From positions 1 to 31,455 of the forward strand of contig CAJUNR010000048.1 in NCBI GenBank assembly GCA_910587765.1: a stretch of 31,455 bases of DNA, given 5' to 3'. Below are positions 1 through 6,998 of this stretch, in pieces. Position 1 is the first letter of the stretch. Each line of letters starts with the position of its first letter. The position numbers were made by a program, and so were the translations under genes. Source of the stretch: an uncultured Lachnospiraceae bacterium. Lineage in GTDB: Bacteria > Bacillota > Clostridia > Lachnospirales > Lachnospiraceae. The notes beneath the pieces are model-generated. The model was given only the letters and a program-made list of their open reading frames with translations, did no database searches and was not told the origin of the DNA.

Positions 1-13
1 TGCAAAAAAGTTT

Positions 14-53
14 CAGGGGCAGGTGTGATTCGCACGAATCACACCTGCCCCTG
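14..53 (-). terminator. Long perfect hairpin downstream of mrp, probable terminator
   Basis: Two perfectly complementary 19-base arms (14-32 and 35-53) are separated by two bases. Read on the minus strand, the hairpin lies about 40 bases past the Mrp stop codon and is followed by AAAC and then a run of six T, which fits an intrinsic terminator. The stem is longer than most terminators and its centre contains the self-complementary GATTCG/CGAATC, so it could also be a copy of a repetitive palindrome. Only one copy was seen in this window. Confidence 0.7.
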
Positions 54-93
54 TTTGGAACTATCTATTTTCCGACGGCCCCCTGATTCGTCG

Positions 94-930
94 TTACAGA
101 AACATCAGACGATTCTCTGCCTGCAGCAGATACTCGTTTTCCGCTTCATGAAATGCCCCGTTTGCAAGTTCTGCCAGCCTGGGATCGACAGGCATTCTGC
201 CAAGCACCGGCAGGTCCAGCTCCTCGGAAAGGGCGTCAATGCCGCTCTCGCCGAAGATCCGATATTCTTTCCCGCAGTCCGGACAGACTACATAGCTGTA
301 ATTTTCCACCAGACCAAGAACCGGGATCTTCATGGCTCCCGCCATATTCAGCGCCTTTTTCACAATCAGGCGCACCAGATCCTGCGGAGATGTCACCACG
401 ATGATTCCATCCACCGGAATCGACTGGAAGACCGTCAGCGGCACATCGCCGGTTCCCGGCGGCATGTCCACAAACAGATAGTCGATCTCGCCCCACGCCA
501 CGTCGGTCCAGAACTGTTTTACCATACCGGCAAGAATCGGCCCTCTCCAGATAACCGGAGACTCTTCATCCGGAAGGAGCAGATTGACAGACATCGTTTT
601 GATGCCGTTCTTCGTCAAAAGCGGCTGAATGCACTCTCCTTCTACCGGCGCCGGCCCGTGAAGGCCGTACATCTTGGGGATGGAAGGTCCGGTAATATCC
701 GCGTCAAGAATCCCCACACGGTACCCCTGAGCCGCCATCAGATTCGCCAAGGAAGCCGTCACCAGGGACTTGCCCACGCCCCCTTTTCCGCTGACAACAC
801 CCACCACATGCTTAATATCAGAGTATACATTCTGCTCCTCCAGCATGCTCGCAGGCTCCTGCTGCCTGCTGGGGCATCCCTCACAGCTCTCTTTTGTACA
901 GCTTGTGCTGCTGCATTCTCTTTCTGCCAT
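94..930 (-). CDS. Mrp/NBP35-family P-loop ATPase, Fe-S cluster carrier
   Basis: This 278-residue protein belongs to the Mrp/ApbC/NBP35 family of MinD-like deviant P-loop ATPases, cytoplasmic scaffolds or carriers that deliver [4Fe-4S] clusters to apo-proteins. The deviant Walker A GKGGVGKS is at residues 48-55, the family-typical DADITGPSIPKM follows at about 77-88, and VDMPPGTGD is at about 154-162. A CPDC pair (C216, C219) matches the bridging-cluster cysteines of the family. The N-terminus adds four cysteines (C6, C11, C16, C19), reminiscent of the NBP35 N-terminal cluster site. The ATG is preceded by AGAGG nine bases upstream. It follows the DUF1653 gene by 34 bases and ends before the hairpin at 14-53, so it is the last gene of a two-gene operon. 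The family assignment is firm; its client proteins are unknown. Confidence 0.93.
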   Translation of the reverse strand: MAERECSSTSCTKESCEGCPSRQQEPASMLEEQNVYSDIKHVVGVVSGKGGVGKSLVTASLANLMAAQGYRVGILDADITGPSIPKMYGLHGPAPVEGECIQPLLTKNGIKTMSVNLLLPDEESPVIWRGPILAGMVKQFWTDVAWGEIDYLFVDMPPGTGDVPLTVFQSIPVDGIIVVTSPQDLVRLIVKKALNMAGAMKIPVLGLVENYSYVVCPDCGKEYRIFGESGIDALSEELDLPVLGRMPVDPRLAELANGAFHEAENEYLLQAENRLMFL

Positions 931-964
931 TTGTAAAAACCTCTCTTTTCCTTATGTCTTTCTT

Positions 965-1552
965 TTATCTAAGACGATTGCATTCGAACTTCTCCATCAT
1001 GGACAGACAGTTCAGAATCTCATCGTATTTTTCCTGCGTACTTTTTTCCTCAACTACCAGATCAAGGGAGATGGCAATGCTGTTCAGCAGGTTGTCATCC
1101 ATCTGGTTTCTGCCGAAGATCATAATGTGCAGTTTGTCCTCCAGCGTCTCCGCGTCCAGAAATTCCAGCAGGAGCGGATTCACGCCTCCGTCCCCGGGCT
1201 GCCTCCCGGCAGAGGACGCCGCTTCTCTTTTCCTCGGTACCTGTCCGGCCGCCGTTTCTTTTGCATCCGCCGGCTGTTCTGCTCCGGAAGAGGACACAGT
1301 CCGTTCCTTCTGCCCGGCTTCCGCAGGCTTCACCAGCTCAAAACGGTACTTCTGCGCCGCCTGAGGATACTTTTCATGATCCACCTCGCTCACAAACATC
1401 TCATAAGGTCTTACATATACACGGTAATCCCCGTAAAGCGCCTGATAGACCACCATGCGTTCCCCGGTCTCCGAATGTTCCGCTACCGCCACAATCTGAT
1501 ACAGGCGGTCTTTAAAATGTCTGTAAAACTGTCCTTGTCGAACCTCGCGCAT
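965..1552 (-). CDS. DUF1653 domain protein with C-terminal helical extension
   Basis: The first ~65 of 195 residues match the DUF1653 pattern: YRHFK, then HSETGE, VVYQALYGD and YVRPYEMF. This is a small beta domain of unknown biochemical role. Residues ~70-110 are Ala/Glu/Gly-rich and probably disordered. The last ~80 residues (from LLEFLDAET) are strongly helical and end in CLSMMEKFECNRLR, a tail I do not recognise as a named domain. Many DUF1653 proteins are just the short domain, so this is an extended form. The ATG has GGGAG ten bases upstream and a perfect TATAAT at 1578-1583. It is the first gene of an operon with the Mrp-type ATPase. Function is not known. Confidence 0.85.
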   Translation of the reverse strand: MREVRQGQFYRHFKDRLYQIVAVAEHSETGERMVVYQALYGDYRVYVRPYEMFVSEVDHEKYPQAAQKYRFELVKPAEAGQKERTVSSSGAEQPADAKETAAGQVPRKREAASSAGRQPGDGGVNPLLLEFLDAETLEDKLHIMIFGRNQMDDNLLNSIAISLDLVVEEKSTQEKYDEILNCLSMMEKFECNRLR

Positions 1553-1577
1553 ACTCTCTCACTCCCTTACCTCACAT

Positions 1578-1606
1578 ATTATAGCACTCTTTTCCCTCTT
1601 ATGCTA
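1578..1606 (-). promoter_or_regulatory. Promoter of the DUF1653-mrp operon
   Basis: The minus strand shows a perfect TATAAT (complement at 1578-1583) about 25 bases before the DUF1653 start codon. The -35 is poor: with an 18-base spacer the hexamer GTAGCA matches TTGACA at three positions. An A-rich stretch lies just upstream. The call rests mainly on the -10. Confidence 0.5.
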
Positions 1607-1636
1607 CGGAAATATTTTTATTCCCGATTTCCTGCG

Positions 1637-1865
1637 CGCAGCCAGTTACTGTTCACACCTACGCCGGTTTCAGCCTGATGCGGGCAGCTCATCCTGAAAG
1701 ACCCATTGAAGGGCGCCGGTCCTTAGGCGCGGTTTTTTCGCGCCTTAGTACCCAAAGGGCATAAATACCGCTGCGTCCCTTCATTAAGCGCGAGCGGGGT
1801 CTGGAAGGATGAGCTGCCCGCATCGGGCGTCCGGGTGGCGTGGGGATAAACAGTAACCGCAGCCA
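1637..1865 (+). repeat. Dispersed palindromic element, copy A, with flanking 8-bp direct repeats
   Basis: The element spans 1645-1857 (213 bp). Its ends are the perfect inverted repeat GTTACTGTT / AACAGTAAC (1645-1653, 1849-1857). Immediately outside lie two identical 8-mers, CGCAGCCA (1637-1644, 1858-1865), as expected of a target-site duplication. Inside is a perfect 19-bp stem (1677-1695 with 1806-1824), then GACCC/GGGTC, then a GAAGGG/CCCTTC stem, and an apical hairpin GGCGCG-GTTTTTT-CGCGCC (1726-1744). The same architecture occurs at 7418-7601 and, inverted, at 31317-31455. No protein-coding potential was seen. This copy fills most of the 411-bp gap between the siroheme reductase and DUF1653 genes. 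Confidence 0.9.
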
Positions 1866-1903
1866 AGGGGCTCCCGGACATGTTCCACATGCCGGAAGCC
1901 CCT
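1866..1903 (-). terminator. Hairpin downstream of the sulfur/redox operon
   Basis: AGGGGCT (1866-1872) pairs with AGCCCCT (1897-1903), and CCGG and CATG segments extend the stem to about 16 bp with one wobble and one bulge. It lies about 60 bases past the stop of the siroheme reductase gene on the minus strand. No T-run follows, so termination is plausible but not certain. It directly abuts the 8-bp repeat bounding copy A. Confidence 0.45.
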
Positions 1904-1963
1904 GATTTCAGCGGTTCGCTCAATGATTCGGTTTGCGTACCCGTACGGTATCCGGGTGGGAAA

Positions 1964-2917
1964 TCAGCAGGTCGCTCCGCCCTTCGTGTGCAGATTCGCG
2001 GCCAGAATCTCCTCTTTTCTTGCCAGAATGTCGTCGGAGAGAAGCTGTGCCTCCACATTCTCGAAGCCAAGACGCTCGATTGTCTGGGAGAGACGCTCGC
2101 CGGTCTTACCCTGCTCTCTGAACAGAAGGATACACTTCTCGATGACGGACAGCATCTCCTCCTTATCCGTAAAAATCTTCCCCAGCGCACGGCCCCGGGC
2201 CACTTTCTTGCCCCAGCGCCCGCCGATGCAGATCTTATATCCGTAGGTGCCGTCTTCAATGGCGTCAAACGGACATTTCTCCACGCAGCGCCCGCAGTTA
2301 TTGCAGACGTCCGGATCAATGCCGAGAATGCCGTCCTCCACTTTTGCCGCTCCTACCGGACAGGTCTTCTCAACCGCACATTTCTTGCAGCCGTTGCAGG
2401 AATCCTCGTCAAAATTCGGGATATACTGACCGATCACGCCCAGATCGTTCAGATCCGGCTTCACACAGTTATTCGGACATCCGCCCACCGCGATCTTGAA
2501 CTTATGCGGGAGCAGGACCTGACGGTAGCCCTCATAGAAACGCTCGTGAATCTCCTGCGACAGGGCGTAGGAATCCAGCAGTCCATACTGGCAGGTCGTT
2601 CCCTTGCAGGCGACGACCGGACGTACTTTGGAACCGGTTCCGCCGGTCACAAGCCCCTCTTTGGCAATAAACTGCTGAAACTCTTCAATCTTCTCGTAAG
2701 GAATTCCCGGCACCTCCACCGTCAGACGGGTGGTAAAGACCACCTCGCCGTTTCCGAATTTCTCCGCCGCCTCCGCGATGCATCGCTGCTGCGCCGCGGT
2801 AATCTTCCCGTTGACCGTGATGATCCGCCCGTTAAAATTATCGGTTCCTTTGTTGTTCAGAAACCCCATGCCTTTGACTCTTTTTTCATCTGCCGCGCTC
2901 ACTGTTAATGCTGACAT
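1964..2917 (-). CDS. AsrC/NirA-like siroheme [4Fe-4S] reductase with ferredoxin domain
   Basis: A 317-residue cytoplasmic redox enzyme. The N-terminal half resembles the nitrite/sulfite reductase ferredoxin-like half domain and is followed by the siroheme/cluster cysteines CKGTTC and GGCPNNC. Two ferredoxin motifs follow, CNGCKKC...CP and CNNCGRCVEKCP, each binding a [4Fe-4S] cluster. The order matches single-chain sulfite reductases of the AsrC type. No AsrA or AsrB partner is nearby, so the electron donor and true substrate (sulfite, nitrite or a persulfide) are inferred only. AGGAGG sits 2 bases from the ATG ending at 2920 and 5 bases from the next ATG (2917); I chose 2917 for spacing. It follows the CoA-disulfide reductase gene by 24 bases and is co-transcribed with it. 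Confidence 0.85.
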   Translation of the reverse strand: MSALTVSAADEKRVKGMGFLNNKGTDNFNGRIITVNGKITAAQQRCIAEAAEKFGNGEVVFTTRLTVEVPGIPYEKIEEFQQFIAKEGLVTGGTGSKVRPVVACKGTTCQYGLLDSYALSQEIHERFYEGYRQVLLPHKFKIAVGGCPNNCVKPDLNDLGVIGQYIPNFDEDSCNGCKKCAVEKTCPVGAAKVEDGILGIDPDVCNNCGRCVEKCPFDAIEDGTYGYKICIGGRWGKKVARGRALGKIFTDKEEMLSVIEKCILLFREQGKTGERLSQTIERLGFENVEAQLLSDDILARKEEILAANLHTKGGATC

Positions 2918-2941
2918 CATAACCTCCTGTTTTGTCTTCTT

Positions 2942-4567
2942 TTATTCTGCTTCCACTTCGTTAAAGGTCAGGCCGCCTTCCAAAACCTTTGTTGCTGTAT
3001 AGCCGTAATATTTCAGACGGTTCTGCGCCATGTAGCCGCGTTTTCCTTTGGCACATACCAGCAGAATCGGCTCATCCTTCGCAAACCCCTCCACTTCGCC
3101 CTCAATTTTCGTCAGATCGACGTAAGGCGCTCCGTCGATGGAAGGCTGCAGGGACACGTCCATAATCCGATAGTCTTCGGCCTCCCCGGCCGCATATTCC
3201 GCGGGCGTTATCGTCTCCAGCGTTCCGTCCATCTTGTTCATCAGTACGTTCACCGCATGCGCCAGAGGATGAATCGCGGTCGAGAACGGCGGCGCATATG
3301 CGAAATCCATATCCGCAATCTCGTCCACCGTCGCCTTCATGGCGATGGCCGCCACGCAGGTATCCACCACCTTGTCAACCGAACCCTTTCCCAGCACCTG
3401 TACGCCCAGAAGCCTCCGGCTGTCTCTGTCCGCGACCAGCTTGATGATAAAGCTGTCCGCCCCCGGCATATAATGCGCTTTGTCATCCGTCACCATGATC
3501 ACGCTGACCGCGTCGAAGCCCGCTTCTTTCGCCTGCGTTTCGGACATGCCGGTTTTACCCGCGTTCAGCTCGGGAAGCTGACAGACAGCCGTGCCCATGG
3601 CTCCGCGGTATGCCGCATCTTTTCCGGTGATGTTCTTCGCCGCCATACGGCCGGTGATATTCGCGGTCGAACCCATCGGGGACCATGCGGCCGCTCCTGT
3701 GATCCGGTTCGTCACCATCGCGCAGTCGCCCACCGCATAGATATCCGGATCGTTCGTCTGCATATGATCGTTGACAATCACCGTCTGATTGGGCGCCAGC
3801 TCGATGCCCGTATCCTGAAGGAAGCCGGTGTTGGCGCGGATTCCGATGGAAAGCACAACCATATCCGCTTTCAGAGCCCGTTTGCCCGTCTGCACCTTTT
3901 CCACCCTGCCGTCCCCGGTGACTCCCTCAAATCGGGTGCCGGTCATGGCATTGATACCGTGCTCCGCCAGATGGTTCTCCACGAAATTCTGGACTTCCTC
4001 ATCGAATCCCGGGAGTACATGGGGCGCCATATCGAGCACATTGCAGCGAACACCCATGGAAGTCAGGTTCTCCGCAATCTCCAGGCCGATAAAACCTCCG
4101 CCTACGACGACCGCCCGCTTGATTCCCCCTGCTTCCACCGCCGCGCGCAGCTTTACCGCGTCGTCCGGCGTCCGCATAAAAAATACCTGCGGCAGATCCA
4201 GCCCCGGAAGCGGCGGCTTGATCGGAGAAGCGCCGGAAGCGATCACAAGTTTATCGTATTCCCAAGTGCTTTCGTTCCCCTCCTCATCCACTGCCGTTAC
4301 CTTTTTCCCGCTGCGGTCCACTTTCGTCACTTCCATACCGGTCAGGACCTTTGCCCCTGTCAGCGCCGCGAATTTCTCCGGCGTATTTACCACCAGACTC
4401 TCCCGATCCGGAATCACCTTGCCTACATAGTACGGAAGCCCGCACCCCGCGTAGGAGATGTCCTTCCCCTTCGTCAGAATCGTCACCTCCGCGCTGCGGT
4501 CTTCTCTCTTCAGTTTCGCCGCAACCTTGGTACCCGCCGCGACGCCGCCGACAATCACTACTCTCAC
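2942..4567 (-). CDS. CoA-disulfide/persulfide reductase with C-terminal rhodanese domain
   Basis: With a GTG start at 4567 the protein is 541 residues. The N-terminal FAD Rossmann motif VVIVGGVAAG begins at residue 3, and the redox cysteine is C42 in SYAGCGLPYYVG, as in CoA-disulfide reductases and NADH-dependent persulfide reductases. An NAD(P)H-binding motif VVVGGGFIGLEIAE and the FAD signature DIYAVGDCA follow. The last ~100 residues are a rhodanese domain with active-site loop CAKGKRG (Cys about 505). Such fusions reduce CoA-persulfide or polysulfide to sulfide. Upstream in-frame codons are not used: GGAG lies 8 bases before the GTG, and the promoter at 4631-4659 lies inside any longer reading frame. 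It is the first gene of the operon, divergent from the LysR gene. Confidence 0.92.
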   Translation of the reverse strand: MRVVIVGGVAAGTKVAAKLKREDRSAEVTILTKGKDISYAGCGLPYYVGKVIPDRESLVVNTPEKFAALTGAKVLTGMEVTKVDRSGKKVTAVDEEGNESTWEYDKLVIASGASPIKPPLPGLDLPQVFFMRTPDDAVKLRAAVEAGGIKRAVVVGGGFIGLEIAENLTSMGVRCNVLDMAPHVLPGFDEEVQNFVENHLAEHGINAMTGTRFEGVTGDGRVEKVQTGKRALKADMVVLSIGIRANTGFLQDTGIELAPNQTVIVNDHMQTNDPDIYAVGDCAMVTNRITGAAAWSPMGSTANITGRMAAKNITGKDAAYRGAMGTAVCQLPELNAGKTGMSETQAKEAGFDAVSVIMVTDDKAHYMPGADSFIIKLVADRDSRRLLGVQVLGKGSVDKVVDTCVAAIAMKATVDEIADMDFAYAPPFSTAIHPLAHAVNVLMNKMDGTLETITPAEYAAGEAEDYRIMDVSLQPSIDGAPYVDLTKIEGEVEGFAKDEPILLVCAKGKRGYMAQNRLKYYGYTATKVLEGGLTFNEVEAE

Positions 4568-4630
4568 ATTCCCGTCTCCTTTGCTTATTGATTGATTGCC
4601 CGTTGAACTCCGCGGCAACCCGTTGCTGCT

Positions 4631-4659
4631 ATTATAGCACTTGTTTTTCATACTGAAAA
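4631..4659 (-). promoter_or_regulatory. Promoter of the persulfide reductase operon
   Basis: On the minus strand a perfect TATAAT (4631-4636) has the -35 candidate TTTTCA (4654-4659, four of six matches) 17 bases upstream. The predicted start is near 4624, giving a ~57-base leader before the GTG. A weak -35 suits an activator-dependent promoter, and the LysR-type dyad at 4680-4698 sits about 56-74 bases upstream of the start, the usual activation position. Confidence 0.65.
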
Positions 4660-4679
4660 ATGATATTATTCTATCAATC

Positions 4680-4698
4680 TTATAGGTAAAACCTATAA
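4680..4698. promoter_or_regulatory. LysR-type operator dyad
   Basis: A perfect dyad, TTATAGGT-AAA-ACCTATAA, lies between the divergent redox operon and the LysR gene. It contains the T-N11-A core expected of LysR family sites. It is placed at about -65 for the minus-strand promoter and overlaps the likely -10 (TATAAT, 4694-4699) of the plus-strand LysR promoter. This predicts activation of the reductases together with autorepression. Confidence 0.7.
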
Positions 4699-4800
4699 TG
4701 TCACTTTCCATACTTACGACACTTTTCGGCCCGCAGCGGGCAAAGCGTTCCGACAGACCCGATCCTCCGGGGCGGGTCCTGCAATCCGGAGGTTGCATTC

Positions 4801-5721
4801 ATGACAATCCGACATTTGAAAATCTTCATCGCCGTTGCGGAGTGCGGTTCCATGAACACGGCTGCAAAGAATCTATACCTCTCCCAGCCCACCATCAGTC
4901 AGGCCATCCGTGAACTGGAAGAGCACTATGACACCCGGCTTTTCGACCGCCTTTCCAGAAAGCTGCACATCACCCCTGCGGGACAGGAACTGTTAAACGA
5001 TGCCTATCAGGTCGTCGGTCAGTTTCGCCGGCTGGAACAGCACATGCAGAAAACCAGCAGGAAAAACAGCATCCGCATCGGTTCCACCATCACCGTCGGC
5101 TCCTGCCTGACGTCCAATATACTGAACGATTTCGCCCGGGAAATGCCCGACACGGAAACCTATACTTTTATTGCCAATACCCATATGATCGAAGAAAAGC
5201 TGCTGAAATCCGAGCTGGACATTGCTCTGGTGGAAGGAGAGATTCATCATCCCGATCTGGTTGCGGTCCCGTGCATCCGCGATTTTCTCGTTCTCGGCTG
5301 CGCCCACGACCATCCTTTCGCAGACCGGACCAAGATCCATGTATCGGAACTGCAGGAGCAGAAATTCATCATCCGGGAACCGGGAAGCGGTACCCGGGCG
5401 CTTTTCGACCGCTTTGTCAAACGCCACAGCCTGAGTATCCGCACCGCGTGGGAAGCGACCTGTCCGGACGCCTTCCGCAACGCGATCCTCTATAACCAGT
5501 GTCTGGCCGTGGTCTCCGTACGGCTTCTGGAACGGGACATCCGCAACCGGCAGATCCGCATCTTCCTGCCCCATACCGACGAACTCGAGCGTTCTTTCAG
5601 CCTCGTCTATCACAAAGACCGGAGCTTTACGCCGGCCATGGAGGCCGTACGGGATATCATCGCCCACTACCGGCAGCCCGACTGGCTCGATCATATTCCC
5701 ACAGGCACGCTTACCGGGTAG
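4801..5721 (+). CDS. LysR-family transcriptional regulator
   Basis: A 306-residue LysR regulator. The N-terminal winged helix-turn-helix covers residues ~1-60 (MTIRHLKIFIAVAE, then MNTAAKNLYLSQPTISQAIRELE, then LFDRLSRKLHITPAG). A periplasmic-binding-protein-like effector domain occupies residues ~90-295. GGAGG lies 8 bases before the ATG. The gene is divergent from the CoA-disulfide reductase/siroheme reductase operon with a dyad operator in between, so it most likely controls that operon; the effector is probably a sulfur or redox metabolite (inference). Its 3' end overlaps the convergent substrate-binding protein gene by 11 bases. Confidence 0.93.
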   Translation: MTIRHLKIFIAVAECGSMNTAAKNLYLSQPTISQAIRELEEHYDTRLFDRLSRKLHITPAGQELLNDAYQVVGQFRRLEQHMQKTSRKNSIRIGSTITVGSCLTSNILNDFAREMPDTETYTFIANTHMIEEKLLKSELDIALVEGEIHHPDLVAVPCIRDFLVLGCAHDHPFADRTKIHVSELQEQKFIIREPGSGTRALFDRFVKRHSLSIRTAWEATCPDAFRNAILYNQCLAVVSVRLLERDIRNRQIRIFLPHTDELERSFSLVYHKDRSFTPAMEAVRDIIAHYRQPDWLDHIPTGTLTG

Positions 5722-6610
5722 GACGGGAGAGGGACATGGCCTGTTCGTTCGCCCCGTCCAGCCACTCCAGATACCGTCCCTCCTCCGTCACCTTTTTCAA
5801 AATGCCGTTGATTTCCTGAAGAAGTTCCGGCTCCCCTTTCACAACGCCTCCCACGACTCCCACGGACTCTTTCGGCGGGCCGTCGAGCGCCGCTCTGGAA
5901 ACGGCCAGTTCCGGATACTCCTCCGCGAACTTCTGCGCCTGTACCTCCTCAAGAATCACTCCGTCCGCACGCCCCTGTCTGAGCGCGAGAACCGCGTCCG
6001 CCGCATTGTCCGTCAGCTCCGGATAAGAACCCGGAAACTGCTCCGCAAGAAGCTGCGCCTGCAGGCTTCCGTACTGCGCCGCCACCGTCTTCCCTTCAAA
6101 ATCCGCAGGCTCCCGAAGCTTCTCTTCCTGCGCATTTTTTACTATAATCACCTGACGGCCCGGCTCATAATAGACATCCGTATAATCCATCACCGTATGC
6201 CGGTCCGCTTTCGGCAGCATGCCGAGAAGCACCAGATCCACGCTGCCTTCCGCCACGGCCGCCATGCAGTCGTCAAACCCCATTTCCACAAATTCCGCTT
6301 CCGCTCCCAGTTCCTCCGCAATGTATCTGCCCAGTTCCAGATCCGCTCCCGCATAAGGCAGCGCCTCGTCCGGCAGTTCAAATGCAAACGGCGCGTAATC
6401 CGCAGAGATGCCGATCCGGAGCATTCCCGACTGCCGCACCGCTTCCAGACGGTTCTCCGCCGTGTCCGGCGCCTCTTCCTTTACGGACTCGCCTGCGGCC
6501 GACACCCAAGGCACGCGCCCCGAACATCCGGACAAAAGGACCGCCGCCGCCGCGGCCAGACAGACCACTCTCCTGTTTTTTCTCATATCACGATTCCCCT
6601 TCTTCCTCAT
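5711..6610 (-). CDS. Amino-acid-type ABC transporter substrate-binding lipoprotein
   Basis: The protein is 299 residues from 6610, or 291 from the second ATG at 6586 (MRKNRRV); both have plausible GGAG/GGGG ribosome sites and 6586 gives the more typical lipoprotein signal. A hydrophobic signal ends in the lipobox LLSGC, so the mature protein is lipid-anchored outside the membrane. The mature part has the family 3 solute-binding pattern: LRIGISADYAPF, then GADLELGRYIAEELG, GSVDLVLLGM and FEGKTVAAQYGS. Ligands are probably amino acids or similar small polar compounds. No permease or ATPase gene is adjacent, so it is an orphan component. Its stop codon lies inside the 3' end of the convergent LysR gene. 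Confidence 0.9.
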   Translation of the reverse strand: MRKKGNRDMRKNRRVVCLAAAAAVLLSGCSGRVPWVSAAGESVKEEAPDTAENRLEAVRQSGMLRIGISADYAPFAFELPDEALPYAGADLELGRYIAEELGAEAEFVEMGFDDCMAAVAEGSVDLVLLGMLPKADRHTVMDYTDVYYEPGRQVIIVKNAQEEKLREPADFEGKTVAAQYGSLQAQLLAEQFPGSYPELTDNAADAVLALRQGRADGVILEEVQAQKFAEEYPELAVSRAALDGPPKESVGVVGGVVKGEPELLQEINGILKKVTEEGRYLEWLDGANEQAMSLSRPTR

Positions 6611-6652
6611 CCATCCGCTCCTCTATCCCCCGGAAACAGTTGCGTCCGGACT

Positions 6653-6696
6653 GCGCCCGTCAGCTTTGCTGACAATCTTCCTTTGGGCGCCCGTAT
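6653..6696. repeat. 44-bp hairpin repeat, unit 1
   Basis: This unit matches unit 2 (6747-6790) at 40 of 44 positions. It contains an inner hairpin GTCAGC-TTT-GCTGAC and an outer stem GCGCCC / GGGCGC around it, with a pyrimidine-rich TCTTCCTTT on one side. Two of the four differences from unit 2 lie opposite one another in the outer stem and preserve pairing. Units 1 and 2 and a further 6-bp hairpin (6708-6713 with 6733-6738) occupy most of the space between the lipoprotein gene and tRNA-Trp. Confidence 0.8.
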
Positions 6697-6746
6697 CTAT
6701 TTCTAATCGGGCAAGGGAATGCTCCTCTCCACTGCCCGCGCATCGG

Positions 6747-6790
6747 GTGCCCGTCAGCTCTGCTGACATTCTTCCTTTGGGCACCCGTAT
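6747..6790. repeat. 44-bp hairpin repeat, unit 2
   Basis: Second unit, 94 bases from the first start to start. The inner hairpin is GTCAGC-TCT-GCTGAC and the outer stem GTGCCC / GGGCAC. Relative to unit 1 the C-G pair of the outer stem has become T-A. The minus strand of the unit carries AAAGGAAG followed by an ATG, which creates a short spurious reading frame; I do not treat that as a gene. Confidence 0.8.
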
Positions 6791-6792
6791 GC

Positions 6793-6824
6793 AAAAAGGC
6801 TTCGGAAACATCGCTCCGAAGCCT
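6793..6824 (-). terminator. Intrinsic terminator of tRNA-Trp
   Basis: Arms AGGCTTCGGA (6797-6806) and TCCGAAGCCT (6815-6824) pair perfectly over 10 bp with an 8-base loop. On the minus strand they are followed by TTTTT. The hairpin begins four bases past the end of the tRNA gene. Confidence 0.9.
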
Positions 6825-6827
6825 GTG

Positions 6828-6900
6828 CAGGGACAGAAGGACTCGAACCCTCGACATTTGGTTTTGGAGACCAACGTTCTACCGACTGAACTATATCCCT
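6828..6900 (-). tRNA. tRNA-Trp (anticodon CCA)
   Basis: A 73-base cloverleaf reads on the minus strand. Acceptor stem AGGGATA pairs with TGTCCCT with one wobble and discriminator G. The anticodon stem TTGGT/ACCAA encloses the loop CTCCAAA, giving anticodon CCA (Trp). The T-arm has GAGGG-TTCGAGT-CCTTC. The 3' CCA is not encoded. A good promoter lies upstream (6920-6948) and a terminator immediately downstream, so it is a single-gene unit. Confidence 0.95.
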
Positions 6901-6919
6901 GTATCTTTGACACTCAGAT

Positions 6920-6948
6920 AATATACCACATTTTGCGGACAGTGTCAA
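6920..6948 (-). promoter_or_regulatory. Promoter of tRNA-Trp
   Basis: TTGACA (6943-6948) and TATATT (6920-6925) are separated by 17 bases and end 20 bases before the tRNA. The -35 lies inside the 38-bp direct repeat 6931-6968, which is also present at 7360-7397, so the repeat carries half of this promoter. Confidence 0.85.
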
Positions 6949-6968
6949 TTATTTTCTTGCAATATTCC
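6931..6968. repeat. 38-bp direct repeat, copy next to tRNA-Trp
   Basis: This segment, beginning TTTTGCGGACAG and ending TTGCAATATTCC, is identical to 7360-7397. The two copies bracket 391 bp that contain the small XRE gene. It includes the -35 hexamer of the tRNA-Trp promoter. Confidence 0.95.
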
Positions 6969-6998
6969 GAGGCGTTTCCGACAGGCAAATTGAGCACT

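Noticed and set aside
1723..2319. Open frames inside copy A and its flank
   Set aside because: They cross the palindromic element and the siroheme reductase gene out of frame; the other copies of the element do not keep the frame.
6653..6790. CRISPR array made of the 44-bp units
   Set aside because: There are only two units, each with internal hairpins, and their spacer is not flanked by a third repeat. No cas gene is present.
6623..6913. A 96-codon minus-strand frame across tRNA-Trp and the 44-bp repeats
   Set aside because: It runs through the tRNA, its terminator and both hairpin repeats, and has no recognisable protein features.
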